NCBI GenBank assembly: GCA_022647765.1
Contig: JALCLH010000012.1
Span: 1 to 64,000, forward strand
DNA length: 64,000 bases
Direction: 5' to 3'
From: Acidipropionibacterium sp.
Lineage (GTDB): Bacteria > Actinomycetota > Actinomycetes > Propionibacteriales > Propionibacteriaceae
In this document: one piece after another, positions 35,384 through 45,295 of the stretch
How positions within the stretch are numbered: the stretch's first letter is position 1
Layout: every line of letters starts with the position of its first letter
Notes under the pieces: model-generated
The model's input: only the letters and a program-made list of their open reading frames with translations
What the model was told of the DNA's origin: nothing
The model's database searches: none
Program-made: the position numbers and the translations under genes

Positions 35384-36274
35384 TTAAACGGAGGTCTCAG
35401 AAGACAGGGTCCCAGGAGATGAGACTGCCTCGGCTAGGGCCAACACCCGGCGGGCGGTCTCGACGTGCAGGTTCTCGATCATCCGGCCGTGGTAGGTGAC
35501 CACACCGGACCCCTCGCCTGCATCCCAGGCCTCGATGAGGCCGTGCGCATCGGCGATCTCCTCGGCGCTCGGGGAGAAGACCTCGTTGGCCGGGCCGACC
35601 TGGGAGGGGTGGATGAGGGTCTTGCCGTCGAAGCCCATCAGCATCGCCTCCTCGGCCTGGGCGCGGAACCCCTCGGCGTCGCGAACGTCGTTGTAGACCC
35701 CGTCGAGGATCACCGTCCCGGCGGCTCGGGCGGCCAGCACGCACATCTGGAGGGCGGTGGTCACCGGGGCCCGTCCGGGCACATGGCGGGCCTGGAGCTC
35801 CTTGGTGAGGTCGTTGGTGCCCATCACCAGCACGGTCAGCCGCTCGGAGGCCTCAGCGATCTCCAGACAGTCCAGCACCGCCCGGGGGGTCTCGATCATC
35901 GCCCAGATCGCCATCTGCGGACCCGCGCCCGCCGCCTCCATCTCGGCGGCGACGGCGCGCACCTGCTCGGCCGAGCCGACCTTGGGCACCGCGATCGCGT
36001 CGGGACCCGCCGCAACGGCAGCGGCCAGGTCATCGTGATACCAGGGGGTGTCCATCCCGTTGACCCGGATGACGACCTCTCGGGACCCGTAGGGCCGCGA
36101 AGCGACCACCGAGGCGGCCCGCTCGCGGGCGGACGGCTTCGCGTCGGGGGCGACGGCATCCTCCAAGTCGATGATGATGGCGTCGCAGGGAAGGGTCTTG
36201 GCCTTCTCGAGCGCCCGGGCATTGGCGCCGGGCATGAACAAGGGGGAACGACGGGGGCGCAGCACTGGATCCAT
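35384..36274 (-). CDS. CitE-like CoA-ester lyase (HpcH/HpaI aldolase superfamily)
   Basis: It is 296 residues of a CitE/CLYBL-type TIM barrel. FMPGANARALEKAKTLPCD opens the fold; IIIDLEDAVAPDAKPSAR holds the acidic metal-ligand region, AIWAMIETPRAVL the second Glu, and GFDGKTLIHPSQV the closing loop. No citF, citD or citG neighbours are present, so a citrate lyase is unlikely; malyl-, citramalyl- or a related CoA ester is more plausible. The start lies 12 bases after eutC, making it the third gene of the eut unit. Human CLYBL protects B12 metabolism, a suggestive parallel only. Confidence 0.85.
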   Translation of the reverse strand: MDPVLRPRRSPLFMPGANARALEKAKTLPCDAIIIDLEDAVAPDAKPSARERAASVVASRPYGSREVVIRVNGMDTPWYHDDLAAAVAAGPDAIAVPKVGSAEQVRAVAAEMEAAGAGPQMAIWAMIETPRAVLDCLEIAEASERLTVLVMGTNDLTKELQARHVPGRAPVTTALQMCVLAARAAGTVILDGVYNDVRDAEGFRAQAEEAMLMGFDGKTLIHPSQVGPANEVFSPSAEEIADAHGLIEAWDAGEGSGVVTYHGRMIENLHVETARRVLALAEAVSSPGTLSSETSV

Positions 36275-36286
36275 GGAGCCAGTTTT

Positions 36287-37246
36287 TCACGCCGGAGGCA
36301 ACTCAGCGCGGCTCATCGTCTCGATCTGGCCACCGGTGTCCTTGAGAGTCACTCCCGAGCGGCCCAGCTCCATCGCGCCGCGGGCCAGCCGGGCCAGGGT
36401 AGCCGCGGCCACCCGGTAGCTCAGCCCGCCGGGCCGGATGTTGGAGACGCAGTTGCGCTCGGAGTCGCGCCGACCGACCTGCGGGCTATGGGTGAGATAC
36501 CCGCCGAGGGAGTCGCTGACCGACAGTCCGGGCCGCTCCCCGATGAGCACGATCACCTCATCGACACCCAGGGCGGCGCCGATCTCGTCGCCGATCGCCA
36601 CCCGCGCCTGACCGGCGATGGTGAGCGGGGCCAACCGGAAGTCCGCCGACAGCTCGGCCACCAGGGCCTGCGCCATCGGAACGCCATGGGCCGCGACCGC
36701 CGCGGTGGACAGTCCGTCGGCGATGACGATGGCCAGCCCGGGAAGGGACGCACCGGCACCCGCGTCCCCGTCGGAGAACTCAGACCCGGAGGATTCCGAA
36801 CCGGAAGAGTCAGCGGCGGAGGAGCCAGAGCCTCGAGACTCTGTGCCGGACGACGCAGACCCGGACGACGCAGACCCGGGGAACACCTCCCCGATCCGGC
36901 AGGCCAGGTCGAGCCGGCGTCCGAGATCGGGCCGGCGCAGGTAGGCCGACCGGTCGATCGCCCGGGAGCGCACCAGGAGGGGCTCGCCAAGACCGGCGAG
37001 CTCGGGGCAGGCCATCGCCTCGGCGCGCAGCCTCTCTACGTCCAGCGGTAGGTGAATCGCATCCCGGGCGACCGCATGAGCCTCCCTCAGATCCAGCAGC
37101 GCCGAGGTGGGCAGGGAGTCGCCGCGGCGTCCCAGCCCGACCCGCGAGGGGGTCGCCGCGCGCACCCGCTCCCACAGCGAGGCGGCAGCCTGTCCCCCCC
37201 CCCCCCCGCCCATCTGTCCCCCACTCACACCATTCACGCTGCTCAT
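36287..37246 (-). CDS. eutC: Ethanolamine ammonia-lyase small subunit, with a homopolymer tract and a Ser-rich insert
   Basis: It is 319 residues. The conserved fold starts at LWERVRAATPSRVGLGR and continues through LPTSALLDLREAHAVARDAIH, LAIVIADGLSTAAV and RDSERNCVSNIRPGGL. Two oddities stand out. Residues 13-18 are six Gly encoded by a 14-base G run (37194-37207), and residues 124-167 are a Ser/Gly/Glu-rich insertion that interrupts the family alignment. The ATG at 37246 overlaps the eutB stop as ATGA. EutC binds adenosylcobalamin with EutB. Confidence 0.92.
   Translation of the reverse strand: MSSVNGVSGGQMGGGGGGQAAASLWERVRAATPSRVGLGRRGDSLPTSALLDLREAHAVARDAIHLPLDVERLRAEAMACPELAGLGEPLLVRSRAIDRSAYLRRPDLGRRLDLACRIGEVFPGSASSGSASSGTESRGSGSSAADSSGSESSGSEFSDGDAGAGASLPGLAIVIADGLSTAAVAAHGVPMAQALVAELSADFRLAPLTIAGQARVAIGDEIGAALGVDEVIVLIGERPGLSVSDSLGGYLTHSPQVGRRDSERNCVSNIRPGGLSYRVAAATLARLARGAMELGRSGVTLKDTGGQIETMSRAELPPA
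36746..36877 (-). repeat. Low-complexity Ser-rich insertion in eutC with 15-bp repeats
   Basis: The segment encodes units such as GSASSGSASSG. At DNA level ACGACGCAGACCCGG is tandemly repeated, followed by more degenerate copies. It is absent from ordinary EutC proteins. Confidence 0.7.
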
Positions 37247-38658
37247 GCCGCCAGGCTCCTGGCCGCCAGGGCGGACAGCGAGGCGGGGGTGACCGACTCG
37301 CGGACCCGCCCGGACTCGTCGAGCAGCCCGACCTGGCTCAACCAGGCGTCGAACTCGGGGGCCGGCCGCAGCCCCGCCACCCGCCGCGCGGTGAGCACGT
37401 CGTGGAAGCTCAGCGACTGGTAGCCGAGCATGATGTCGTCGGTGCCCGGCACGCAGATGACGTAACCGGTGCGGGCCGCCACCAGCAGGGTGAGCAGGGT
37501 GGACATGTCGTCGGCGTCGGCCTCGGCGTGGTTGGTGTAGCAGACGTCGACCCCCATCGGGACGCCGAGCAGCCGCCCGCAGAAGTTGTCCTCGATGCCG
37601 GCCCGGATGATCTGGCGGCCGTCGTAGAGGTACTCGGGGCCGATGAAACCGACCACGGTATTGAGGATCAGCGGGCTGAACTCGCGCGCCAGCCCATAGG
37701 CCCTGGCCTCCAGGGTCTGCTGGTCCACCGGCACCCCGCCGACGCCGTGGTGGGCATCGGCCGACAGCGCCGATCCCTGGCCGGTCTCGAAGTACATCAC
37801 GTTGTCGCCGACGGTGCCGCGATGCAGCTCATGGGCGGCCTGCTCGGCCTCGCGCAGCATCTCGATGGTGACGCCGAATCCCTCGTTGGCGGCCTGGGTG
37901 CCGGCGATGGACTGGAACACCAGGTCCACCGGGGCACCGGCCTCGATCAGGTCGATGGTGGTGGTGACGTGGGTGAGCACGCAGGTCTGGGTGGGGATCT
38001 GAGCTCCGGTCCGGATCTCGTCGAGCAGGTCGAGCAGCTGGTGCACGGTGCGCGGATTGTCGGAGGCCGGGTTGACGCCGACCACGGCATCCCCGGAACC
38101 CATCAGCAGGCCGTCGATGCACACCGCGGCGACCCCGGCGGGATCGTCGGTCGGGTCGTTGGGCTGGAGCCGGGTGGCCAGGGTGCCCGGCAGGCCGACG
38201 GTGGATCGGAAGGAGGTCACGACGTCGATCGCCGAACTCACCGCGATCATGTCGCCGACCGTCATCAGCTTGCTCACCGCAGCCACCATCTCGGGGGTGA
38301 GCCCCCATTTCAGCGCGGCCAGCACGGCGGCGCCGTCGGGGCGGGCCGAGACCGACAGCAGCCAGTCGCGGAACTGGCCGACGCTCATGGTCGAGACGGG
38401 CTCGAAGGCCTTCGGGTCGTGGCCGGCCAGGATCAGCCGGGTGACGTCGTCGGTGTCGCGATCGATGACGTCCTCGTCGAGGAACCGGCCGAGCGGGACC
38501 TCGGCCAGCGCGCGCTGGGCGGCGGCGCGCTCGGCCGCGCTTGCGGCCGCACAGCCGGCCAGCTCATCTCCGGAGCGGGCCGGGGTGGCCGCCCCCATCA
38601 GCACCGCGAGACTGTCGAAGCTGTACCGGTGCCCACCGGCCAGACCGCTGTACCTCAT
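37243..38658 (-). CDS. eutB: Ethanolamine ammonia-lyase large subunit
   Basis: It is 471 residues from the ATG at 38658. EutB carries the active site that, with adenosylcobalamin, converts ethanolamine to acetaldehyde and ammonia. Conserved stretches include GVNPASDNPRTVHQLLD, IPTQTCVLTHVTTTI, and IGPEYLYDGRQIIRAGIEDNFCG. The start at 38658 has almost no ribosome binding site. An ATG at 38705 with GAGGAG does, and it would join in frame if one G were added to the GGG near 38659-38670 (giving ...GGVEMRYSGLAGG). So the true start is probably 38705. No eutA, eutD or microcompartment genes follow. Confidence 0.93.
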   Translation of the reverse strand: MRYSGLAGGHRYSFDSLAVLMGAATPARSGDELAGCAAASAAERAAAQRALAEVPLGRFLDEDVIDRDTDDVTRLILAGHDPKAFEPVSTMSVGQFRDWLLSVSARPDGAAVLAALKWGLTPEMVAAVSKLMTVGDMIAVSSAIDVVTSFRSTVGLPGTLATRLQPNDPTDDPAGVAAVCIDGLLMGSGDAVVGVNPASDNPRTVHQLLDLLDEIRTGAQIPTQTCVLTHVTTTIDLIEAGAPVDLVFQSIAGTQAANEGFGVTIEMLREAEQAAHELHRGTVGDNVMYFETGQGSALSADAHHGVGGVPVDQQTLEARAYGLAREFSPLILNTVVGFIGPEYLYDGRQIIRAGIEDNFCGRLLGVPMGVDVCYTNHAEADADDMSTLLTLLVAARTGYVICVPGTDDIMLGYQSLSFHDVLTARRVAGLRPAPEFDAWLSQVGLLDESGRVRESVTPASLSALAARSLAA

Positions 38659-38705
38659 CTCGACCCACCAGACCCCGGCCCACCAGCCGTTGCGACCTCA
38701 GCCAT
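38655..38705 (-). CDS. Possible 16-codon leader peptide overlapping eutB, or the true eutB 5' end
   Basis: ATG 38705, preceded by GAGGAG at seven bases, reads MAEVATAGGPGSGGSR and stops at a TGA that overlaps the eutB ATG (ATGA). Either it couples translation into eutB, or it is the eutB N-terminus split by a one-base deletion in a G run. Confidence 0.4.
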   Translation of the reverse strand: MAEVATAGGPGSGGSR

Positions 38706-38792
38706 CGCCACACTCCTCGATCTCGGTGATACCGGCGAGGCTAGGAGACCGGTGTTACGACGAGGTCACCGGCAGGCTGCAATTCTCAGAAG

Positions 38793-38815
38793 AGCCGGTC
38801 TCAGGAGGACCGGCT
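38793..38815 (-). terminator. Small hairpin spanning the polyprenyl synthase stop codon
   Basis: AGCCGGTC (38793-38800) pairs with GACCGGCT (38808-38815). It may end the nuo-polyprenyl synthase transcript; weak. Confidence 0.35.
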
Positions 38816-39775
38816 GACGACCTCGTCGCACAGCTCCGCCAGGGCGTCGGTGGCCGGACCGCCCGGCAGACAGGACAGCTCCGCGCGGGCCCGCTCGGCG
38901 CGGGCGCGGATGTCGGCCCTCGCCTCATCCATCACATGACTGGAGCGCAGCGCCGCCAGGGCCCGTCCCAGCGCCTCGTCGCTGGACAGGTCGGCGTCCA
39001 GCAGCTCCTTGACCGGCTCGTCCGCGGGGTCGGCGGAGGCCCTCAGCAGCAGCACCGGCAGGGTCGCGACGCCCTCGCGCAGGTCGATTCCCGGCGTCTT
39101 GCCGGTGCGGGTCGAGGTGATGTCGAGCAGGTCGTCGGCCAGCTGGAAGACCTGACCGATCTCCTCGCCGAACCGGCGCAGCACCTGCAGAGTCTCGGCC
39201 GGCAGACCGGCGACCATCCCGCCGAAGACCGCCGCGGCGGCGATCAGCGAACCGGTCTTGTCGGCCACCACGTCCAGATAGTGCTGAAGTGGATCCTCGC
39301 CGTCCAGCGGACCGCGGGTCTCGGCGATCTGACCCTGGACCAGACGGGCGAAGGTCTGCGCCTGGAGCTCCACGAAGTCGGTGCCCAGCTTGGCGACGGT
39401 CTCGGAGGCGCGGGCGAACAGGAAGTCCCCCACCATGATGGCCACCGAGTTGCCCCAGCGCTGATTGGCCGACTCGGCCCCGCGGCGCAGGGTCGCCTCG
39501 TCCATCACGTCGTCGTGATACAGGCTGGCGACGTGGGTGAGCTCCATCACCACGGCGGCCCGGACCAGATCCCGGTCGCTGACCTGCCCGCCGAGCTGGG
39601 AGCAGATCACCACCAGCAGCGGCCGGAACCTCTTGCCGCCGGCGGAGATGATGTGGTTCGCGGCCTCGGTGACGAAGGGTGTGTCGGCCCCGGCCTGGCG
39701 GGCCAGCTCCTCCTCGACGAGAGCCAGCTTCCCGGTGACGAAATCGGTGAACTCGCTGGTGACGGGTTGCGACAC
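38801..39775 (-). CDS. Long-chain all-trans polyprenyl diphosphate synthase
   Basis: It is 324 residues from GTG 39775 (AGGAG upstream). It has both aspartate-rich motifs: YHDDVMDEA as the first and ADDLLDI as the second, plus GGKRFRPLLV. Small residues before the first motif (SL at the -4/-5 region) fit a long-chain product, probably the menaquinone side chain (C40-C45). It lies 127 bases after nuoN in the same direction, a sensible place for a quinone-tail enzyme. Intact. Confidence 0.92.
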   Translation of the reverse strand: MSQPVTSEFTDFVTGKLALVEEELARQAGADTPFVTEAANHIISAGGKRFRPLLVVICSQLGGQVSDRDLVRAAVVMELTHVASLYHDDVMDEATLRRGAESANQRWGNSVAIMVGDFLFARASETVAKLGTDFVELQAQTFARLVQGQIAETRGPLDGEDPLQHYLDVVADKTGSLIAAAAVFGGMVAGLPAETLQVLRRFGEEIGQVFQLADDLLDITSTRTGKTPGIDLREGVATLPVLLLRASADPADEPVKELLDADLSSDEALGRALAALRSSHVMDEARADIRARAERARAELSCLPGGPATDALAELCDEVVSRSS

Positions 39776-39902
39776 GATACTCCTGTTCCGACCGGGTGCC
39801 CCCGGTGCGCTGCATGCGCCCTCAAGCCTACCGGTGGACGCCGCGAGCGCCCACACGTGCTGGATCTACCCACCACCCGCCCATTCGATCTACCCACTCG
39901 AC

Positions 39903-41487
39903 CTACCGCAGGAAGGTGCTGGCGTGGTCGAAGACGTTCATCAGGGGCTGCGGGTAGATCCCGAAGGCCACCACGGCGATGGCGCACACCACCAGCGTGA
40001 TCCACGACCCGATGCTGATCGGGGACACCTCGACCCCCTCGGCGGCCTCTCCGGGAGCCCGGAAGAACACCACCGCCACCACGCGCAGGTAGAAGAAGGC
40101 GGCGACCGCGCTGAACAGCACGCCCAGCAGGGACAGCCAGGCCCAGCCGCCGCGCCAGCCGGCGGTCAGCACCAGCAGCTTGCCGACGAAGCCGAAGGTC
40201 AGCGGGATTCCGGCGAAGCTCAGCATGAACACCGTCACCAGCACCCCCAGCCAGGGGATAACGGCGTCCCAGACCGGCCCAGGAGGCGATCTCGTTGGAC
40301 TCGCCGCCGGCCTTGCGCACCATCATCACGATGACGAACATGCCGATGGTCGCCAGCCCGTAGCCGACCATGTAGACCATCACCGAGGAGAAGGATCCGG
40401 AGAACCCCTGGGCCATCCCGGTCTGGACCGTGTAGGCCCCGGCGATCGCCACCATCATGAATCCGGCATGGGCGATCGAGGAGTAGGCCAGCAGCCGCTT
40501 GATGTCGCTCTGCACCAGGCCGACCAGGCATCCGACCCCCATGGTGGCCACCGCCAGCACCGCCAGCAGAGGCTGCCAGTCCCAGCGCAGAGCGCCGAGC
40601 CCGACGTAGAGCACCCGCATCATGCCCACCACGCCGGCGATCTTGGTGGCCACCGACATGAAGGCCGTGACCGGCGAGGGGGCGCCGGTGTAGACGTCGG
40701 GCACCCAGGTGTGGAAGGGCACCGCGCCGATCTTGAACAGCAGACCCACGGCGACCAGCGCCATCCCGGCCACCGCGACCCGCGAGGAGCCCGGCTGGGC
40801 GGTCAGCGCCGCGTCGATACTGGCCAGCTCGAAGGACCCGGAGGCCCCGTAGAGCAGCGCCGTCCCGTACAGGAAGACCGCCGAGGACAGCGCCCCGAGC
40901 AGGAAGTACTTGAGCGCGGCCTCCTGGGAGATCAGCCGGCGACGCCGTCCCAGCCCGCACAGCAGGTACAGCGGCAGGGAGAAGATCTCCAGAGCGACGA
41001 ACATCACGATGAGCTCGTTGGAGGCGGAGAACATCATCATGCCGAAGACCGCGAAGAGCATCAGCGGGTAGACCTCGGTCTGCTCCTGGTGGTCTGCGAT
41101 CGCCCGCCGCTCGCCGGCCGAGCCGGGCACCGTGGACGCGCTGGCCACGAAGGCGGTCTCGGCTCCCCCGGTGCGCTCCGCGAAGAGCGCCACGACGCCG
41201 ATCGAGAAGATCAGCAGCAGGGCCCAGGTGGCGTAGCTCGGGGCGTCCAGGGAGAGGGTCTGCTGGGCGGCGAGCTGGTACCTGGCCCCCGACCAGCTGT
41301 TCAGGGTGCCGGCCAGGGCGGCCAGCAGGGCCACCAGGGTGAGCCCGATCTGGATCGGACGCCGGGAGCCGCGGGGCACGAAGGCCTCCACCAGCACCGA
41401 GACGCAGGCCGCCGCCATCAGGATCAGCAGCGGTGCCAGGATGCCGTACTCCAGAGTCGGAGCCGTGACTTGAAGTGTGGGGATCAC
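39903..41487 (-). CDS. nuoN: NADH-quinone oxidoreductase subunit N, one-base frameshift
   Basis: This antiporter-like membrane subunit of complex I has about 527 residues after correction. Proton-channel Lys motifs are seen in LLFKIGAVPFHTWVPDVYTGAP and SDIKRLLAYSSIAHAGF. The frame breaks at 40254-40257 (GGGG on the plus strand); removing one base gives RRYPWLGVLVTVFMLSFAGIP. The C-terminal helices then continue to 39903. The start overlaps the nuoM stop as ATGA. Confidence 0.94.
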
Positions 41488-43062
41488 TTGACACCCTCCT
41501 TGACGACCGGCTGCGGATCCGTCATGCCCACCTGGGACATGGTGGCCCGGGCCGCCGGTTCAATGACGTTCAGCATCGGCTTGGGGAAGAATCCGAACAC
41601 CAGCAGCACGATGATGAGCGGGGCCAGCACGGCCTTCTCCCGCCCGCCCAGATCGGCGGTGACATGCTCGGCGGTCCCCTCGGTGACCGGACCGGTCATG
41701 GTGCGCTTGTAGGCGCGCAGCACGTAGACCGCCGCCAGCACCATGCCGAGGGTGGCCACCGCCACGTAGACCGGGTGGCGCTGCCAGGAGCCGGCCAGCA
41801 CCAGGAACTCGCTGGCGAAGCTGGAGGTTCCGGGCAGGCCCAGGGTGGCCAGACCGGAGACCAGGAACAGCCCGGCCAGCACCGGCGCCGTCTTCTGGAC
41901 GCCGCCGAAGTCCTCGATCCGCGCGCTGCCGCGCCGGTGCACCAGGAACCCGAGCACCAGGAAGAGCGCCGCGGTGGCGAAGCCGTGGTTGAACATGTAG
42001 AAGATCGAGCCGGTGATCGACGGCGTCGTCACCGCGAAGATCCCGAGCACCATGAAGCCGAAGTGGCTCACCGAGGTGTAGGAGACCAGCCTCATCAGAT
42101 CCTTCGAGGTGGCCGCCATCATGGCCCCCCACAGGATCGAGACGACCGCCAGCGTCAGCACCACCGGGGTGGCCCAGTGGGCCGCCTCGGGGAACAGCCC
42201 CAGGCACAGCCGCAGCATCCCGAAGGTGCCGATCTTGTCCAGGATGCCGACCAGCAGGGCCGAGGATCCGGGGGTGGCCTGCTCCGCGACGTCGGGCAGC
42301 CAGGTGTGCACCGGAACCATCGGGGCCTTGATCGCGAAGGCGATGAAGAAGCCCACGAACAGGTACCGGCCGATGGCGCCGTCGAAGTTGCCCCGGGCCA
42401 GGTCGGCCAGCAGGAAGGTGGTCTGGCCGGAGACGCCGGAGTGGACGCCGAGACCGATCACCGCGACCAGCATGATGAGCCCGCCGACCAGCGAGTAGAT
42501 GATGAACTTGAGGGCCGCCGCGCGACGCCGGGGCCCGCCCCATCCGCTGATCAGGAAGTACATCGGCAGCAGGGTGGCCTCGAAGAACAGGTAGAACAGC
42601 AGCACGTCGACCGAGAGGAAGCAGTAGATCGCCAGCCCCTCGAGGATCAGCGCCAGGCCGAAGAAGATCGATCCCGGCAGCTGCGCAGGCTCTCCTGCTG
42701 TCGCCACGCCGGAGTGGGCGTCACCACCGCGCTCCGCCCCTGTACCGACAGCGCGGCTCCGCCCCGACGCGCCACTCGGCCCCCAGCACCACCGGCACCA
42801 GGGCCACGGTGAGCAGCACCAGGGTCATCGACAGCGGATCGGAGCTCAGCGCGTACCAGGCGCCGATCGCCCGGATCCAGTGGTGGGTCTCGGACAGGTC
42901 GGTGCCGCGGGCCGCGGCCACGAAGGCCACCACCCCGAGGATCAGGGTCACCAGCGAGACGGCCAGGCCAAGGTACTTGGCGGCGGTCCCCTTCATGAAC
43001 ATCACCACAACGCCGGCCGCAATGGGCAGCAGCGCCAGGATGGTGAGGACGGGCACGCTCAT
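41484..43062 (-). CDS. nuoM: NADH-quinone oxidoreductase subunit M, one-base frameshift
   Basis: About 525 residues after correction. The start MSVPVLTILALLPIAAGV and the body FFEATLLPMYFLISGWGG, KAPMVPVHTWLPDVAEQAT and SYTSVSHFGFMVLG are typical. The frame shifts between about 42740 and 42770, probably in CCCC at 42762-42765. The joined region is a hydrophilic loop of uncertain sequence (EWRVGAEP... to ...GVATAGEPAQLPGS). It follows nuoL by 13 bases. Confidence 0.93.
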
Positions 43063-43075
43063 CTCATATCCTCCC

Positions 43076-44984
43076 TCAGGCCATCCGGCCCAGAATGACG
43101 ATCAGACCCACGGCCACGACTCCGATCGCGGTGGTCAGCCCGTAGCTGCGCACATAGCCGTTCTGCAGCTTCCGCAGCCCGGCTCCCAGCCCGGCCATCA
43201 CGCCTGCGGTGCCCATCGCGGCGCCGTCGACGGCGTGAGTGTCGAAGGCGGCGACGCCGTGCGCCAGGGCGGTTCCGGGCTTGACGACTGCGGCGTCGTC
43301 GATCGCCCGGGCGTACATGTCGTGGCGTCCGATCAGGGCCAGCGGGTTGCTGGTGGCCGGCTCCTCATCGGGGACGTCGCGACGGTTCGCCAGCCAGCCG
43401 ATGACGACGCCGATCGCGACCACCAGCAGGGTGATGACGCCGATCACCGAGATGTGCAGCAGTCCGGTGTGCTCGGCATGGGAGCCGGTGGCCGGGGCCA
43501 GCCAGTCGCCGATCCAGTTGTTCATCACGGCGGCCGGCACCGATCGACAGGATCGCCAGGATGATCAGCGGCACCGTCATGGTGGCCGGCGACTCGTGCG
43601 GATGCACTCCCTCGCGCCAGCGCTTCCGGCCGCCGAAGGTGAGCACCATCAACCGGGTCATGTAGTAGGCGGTGATCCCGGCGCCGACCAGGGCCAGGAC
43701 GCCGAACACCGGGCCGCGCTCGAAGGCCGCCTCGATGATGTGGTCCTTGGAGAAGTAGCCGGAGGTGAACGGGAAGCCGATGATCGCCAGATACCCGCAG
43801 GCGAAGGTCCAGAAGGTGATCGGCATCACCTTGGCCAGCGCCCCGAAGTGATACATGTCGGTGTCGTCATCGGTGCCGTGCATCACCGACCCGGCGCCCA
43901 GGAACATATTGGCCTTGAAGGCGCCGTGGGTGATGAGGTGGAAGATCGCGAAGGTCGCGCCGATCGGGCCGAGCCCGGCGGCCAGCATCATGTAGCCGAT
44001 CTGGCTCATCGTGGAACCCGCCAGCACCCGCTTGATGTCCTTCTTGGCCGACCCGATCCAGGCCCCCATCAGCAGGGTGATGGTGCCGATGATCGCCACC
44101 GCCAGGGAGGCGGCGTAGGTCTGGTCGTAGATCGCGTGGGAGCGCACCACCAGGTAGACGCCGGCGGTCACCATGGTCGCGGCGTGGATCAGGGCCGAGA
44201 CCGGGGTGGGGCCCTCCATGGCGTCCATCAGCCAGTCCTGCAGGGGGAACTGGGCCGACTTTCCGCAGGCGGCCAGCAGCAGCATGAAGCCGAGCAGGGT
44301 GGCCCATCCCCCCGACAGCCCCGAGGCCCGCTGCGAGACGGCCGTGAAGTTCACGGTGCCGAACTGGGCCAGCATGGTGAAGATCGCCATGGTGAGGCCG
44401 AGATCGCCGATCCGGTTCATGATGAACGCCTTGTTGCCGGCGGCGGCCGCGGCAGGGCGGCCGAACCAGAAGCCGATCAGCAGGTAGGAGCACAGGCCCA
44501 CACCCTCCCAGCCGATGAACAGCACGAGGTAGTTGTCGGCCAGCACCAGGATGAGCATCGAGGCGATGAACAGGTTGAGGTAGGCGAAGAACCTGCGCCG
44601 GTTCGGGTCGTGGGCCATGTAGCCGATCGAGTAGATGTGGATCAGCGAGCCGACGAAGGTGACCAGCAGCACGAACAGGATCGACAGCTGGTCGACCTGG
44701 AGGGTCAACGGCAGGTTCCAGGACCCCACGTCCATGAACTCGTAGACCGGCACCGAGACGTTGCGCTGGGAGGGGTCTCGCCCCAGCAGGTCGACGAACA
44801 GCACCAGGGCGATGACGAAGGAGGCGATCGGGGCCAGGGCCCCGAGCAGGTGCCCCCAGGCGTCGCTCGCGCGACCGAGGATCAGCAGCAGTCCGGCACT
44901 GGCCAAGGGGATCGCGATCATCAGCCAGGACAGACTGAACAGACCGCCGGCGGCCACCGGGGCGAGGGTTTCGAGAGGATTCAT
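43076..44984 (-). CDS. nuoL: NADH-quinone oxidoreductase subunit L, one-base frameshift
   Basis: About 635 residues after correction; the most distal proton-pumping subunit. [36 protein letters not shown] and [17 protein letters not shown] are the conserved channel motifs. The frame breaks near 43530-43536; removing one base gives [18 protein letters not shown] and leads into the long lateral helix and last membrane segment. It starts 11 bases after nuoK. Confidence 0.94.
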
Positions 44985-44995
44985 ACCGGCTCTCC

Positions 44996-45295
44996 TCAGT
45001 GCTTCAGCAGGTTGATGTCGTCGACCGAGGTCGAGCGCCGGGACCGGAAGATGGTGACGATGATCGCCAGCCCGACGACCACCTCGGCCGCGGCCACCAC
45101 CATCACGAAGAAGGCGCCGACCTGGCCGTCGAGGTTCCCGTGCACGTGCGAGAAGGTCACCATGGTGAGGTTCACCGAGTTGAGCATCAGCTCCACGGAC
45201 ATGAAGATCACCAGTGCGCTACGCCGGTAGAGGAAGCCCAGCATGCCGATAGCGAACAGCAGTGCGGACAGCACCAAGTAGTCGTCGGGATTCAT
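44996..45295 (-). CDS. nuoK: NADH-quinone oxidoreductase subunit K
   Basis: It is 99 residues with three transmembrane helices. The conserved Glu residues lie in [13 protein letters not shown] and [11 protein letters not shown]. The start overlaps the nuoJ stop as ATGA. Intact. Confidence 0.96.
   Translation of the reverse strand: MNPDDYLVLSALLFAIGMLGFLYRRSALVIFMSVELMLNSVNLTMVTFSHVHGNLDGQVGAFFVMVVAAAEVVVGLAIIVTIFRSRRSTSVDDINLLKH

Noticed and set aside
39607-39902. Apparent fusion of nuoN to the polyprenyl synthase region
   Set aside because: It arises only because nuoN is read out of frame after 40254; the corrected frame stops at 39903.
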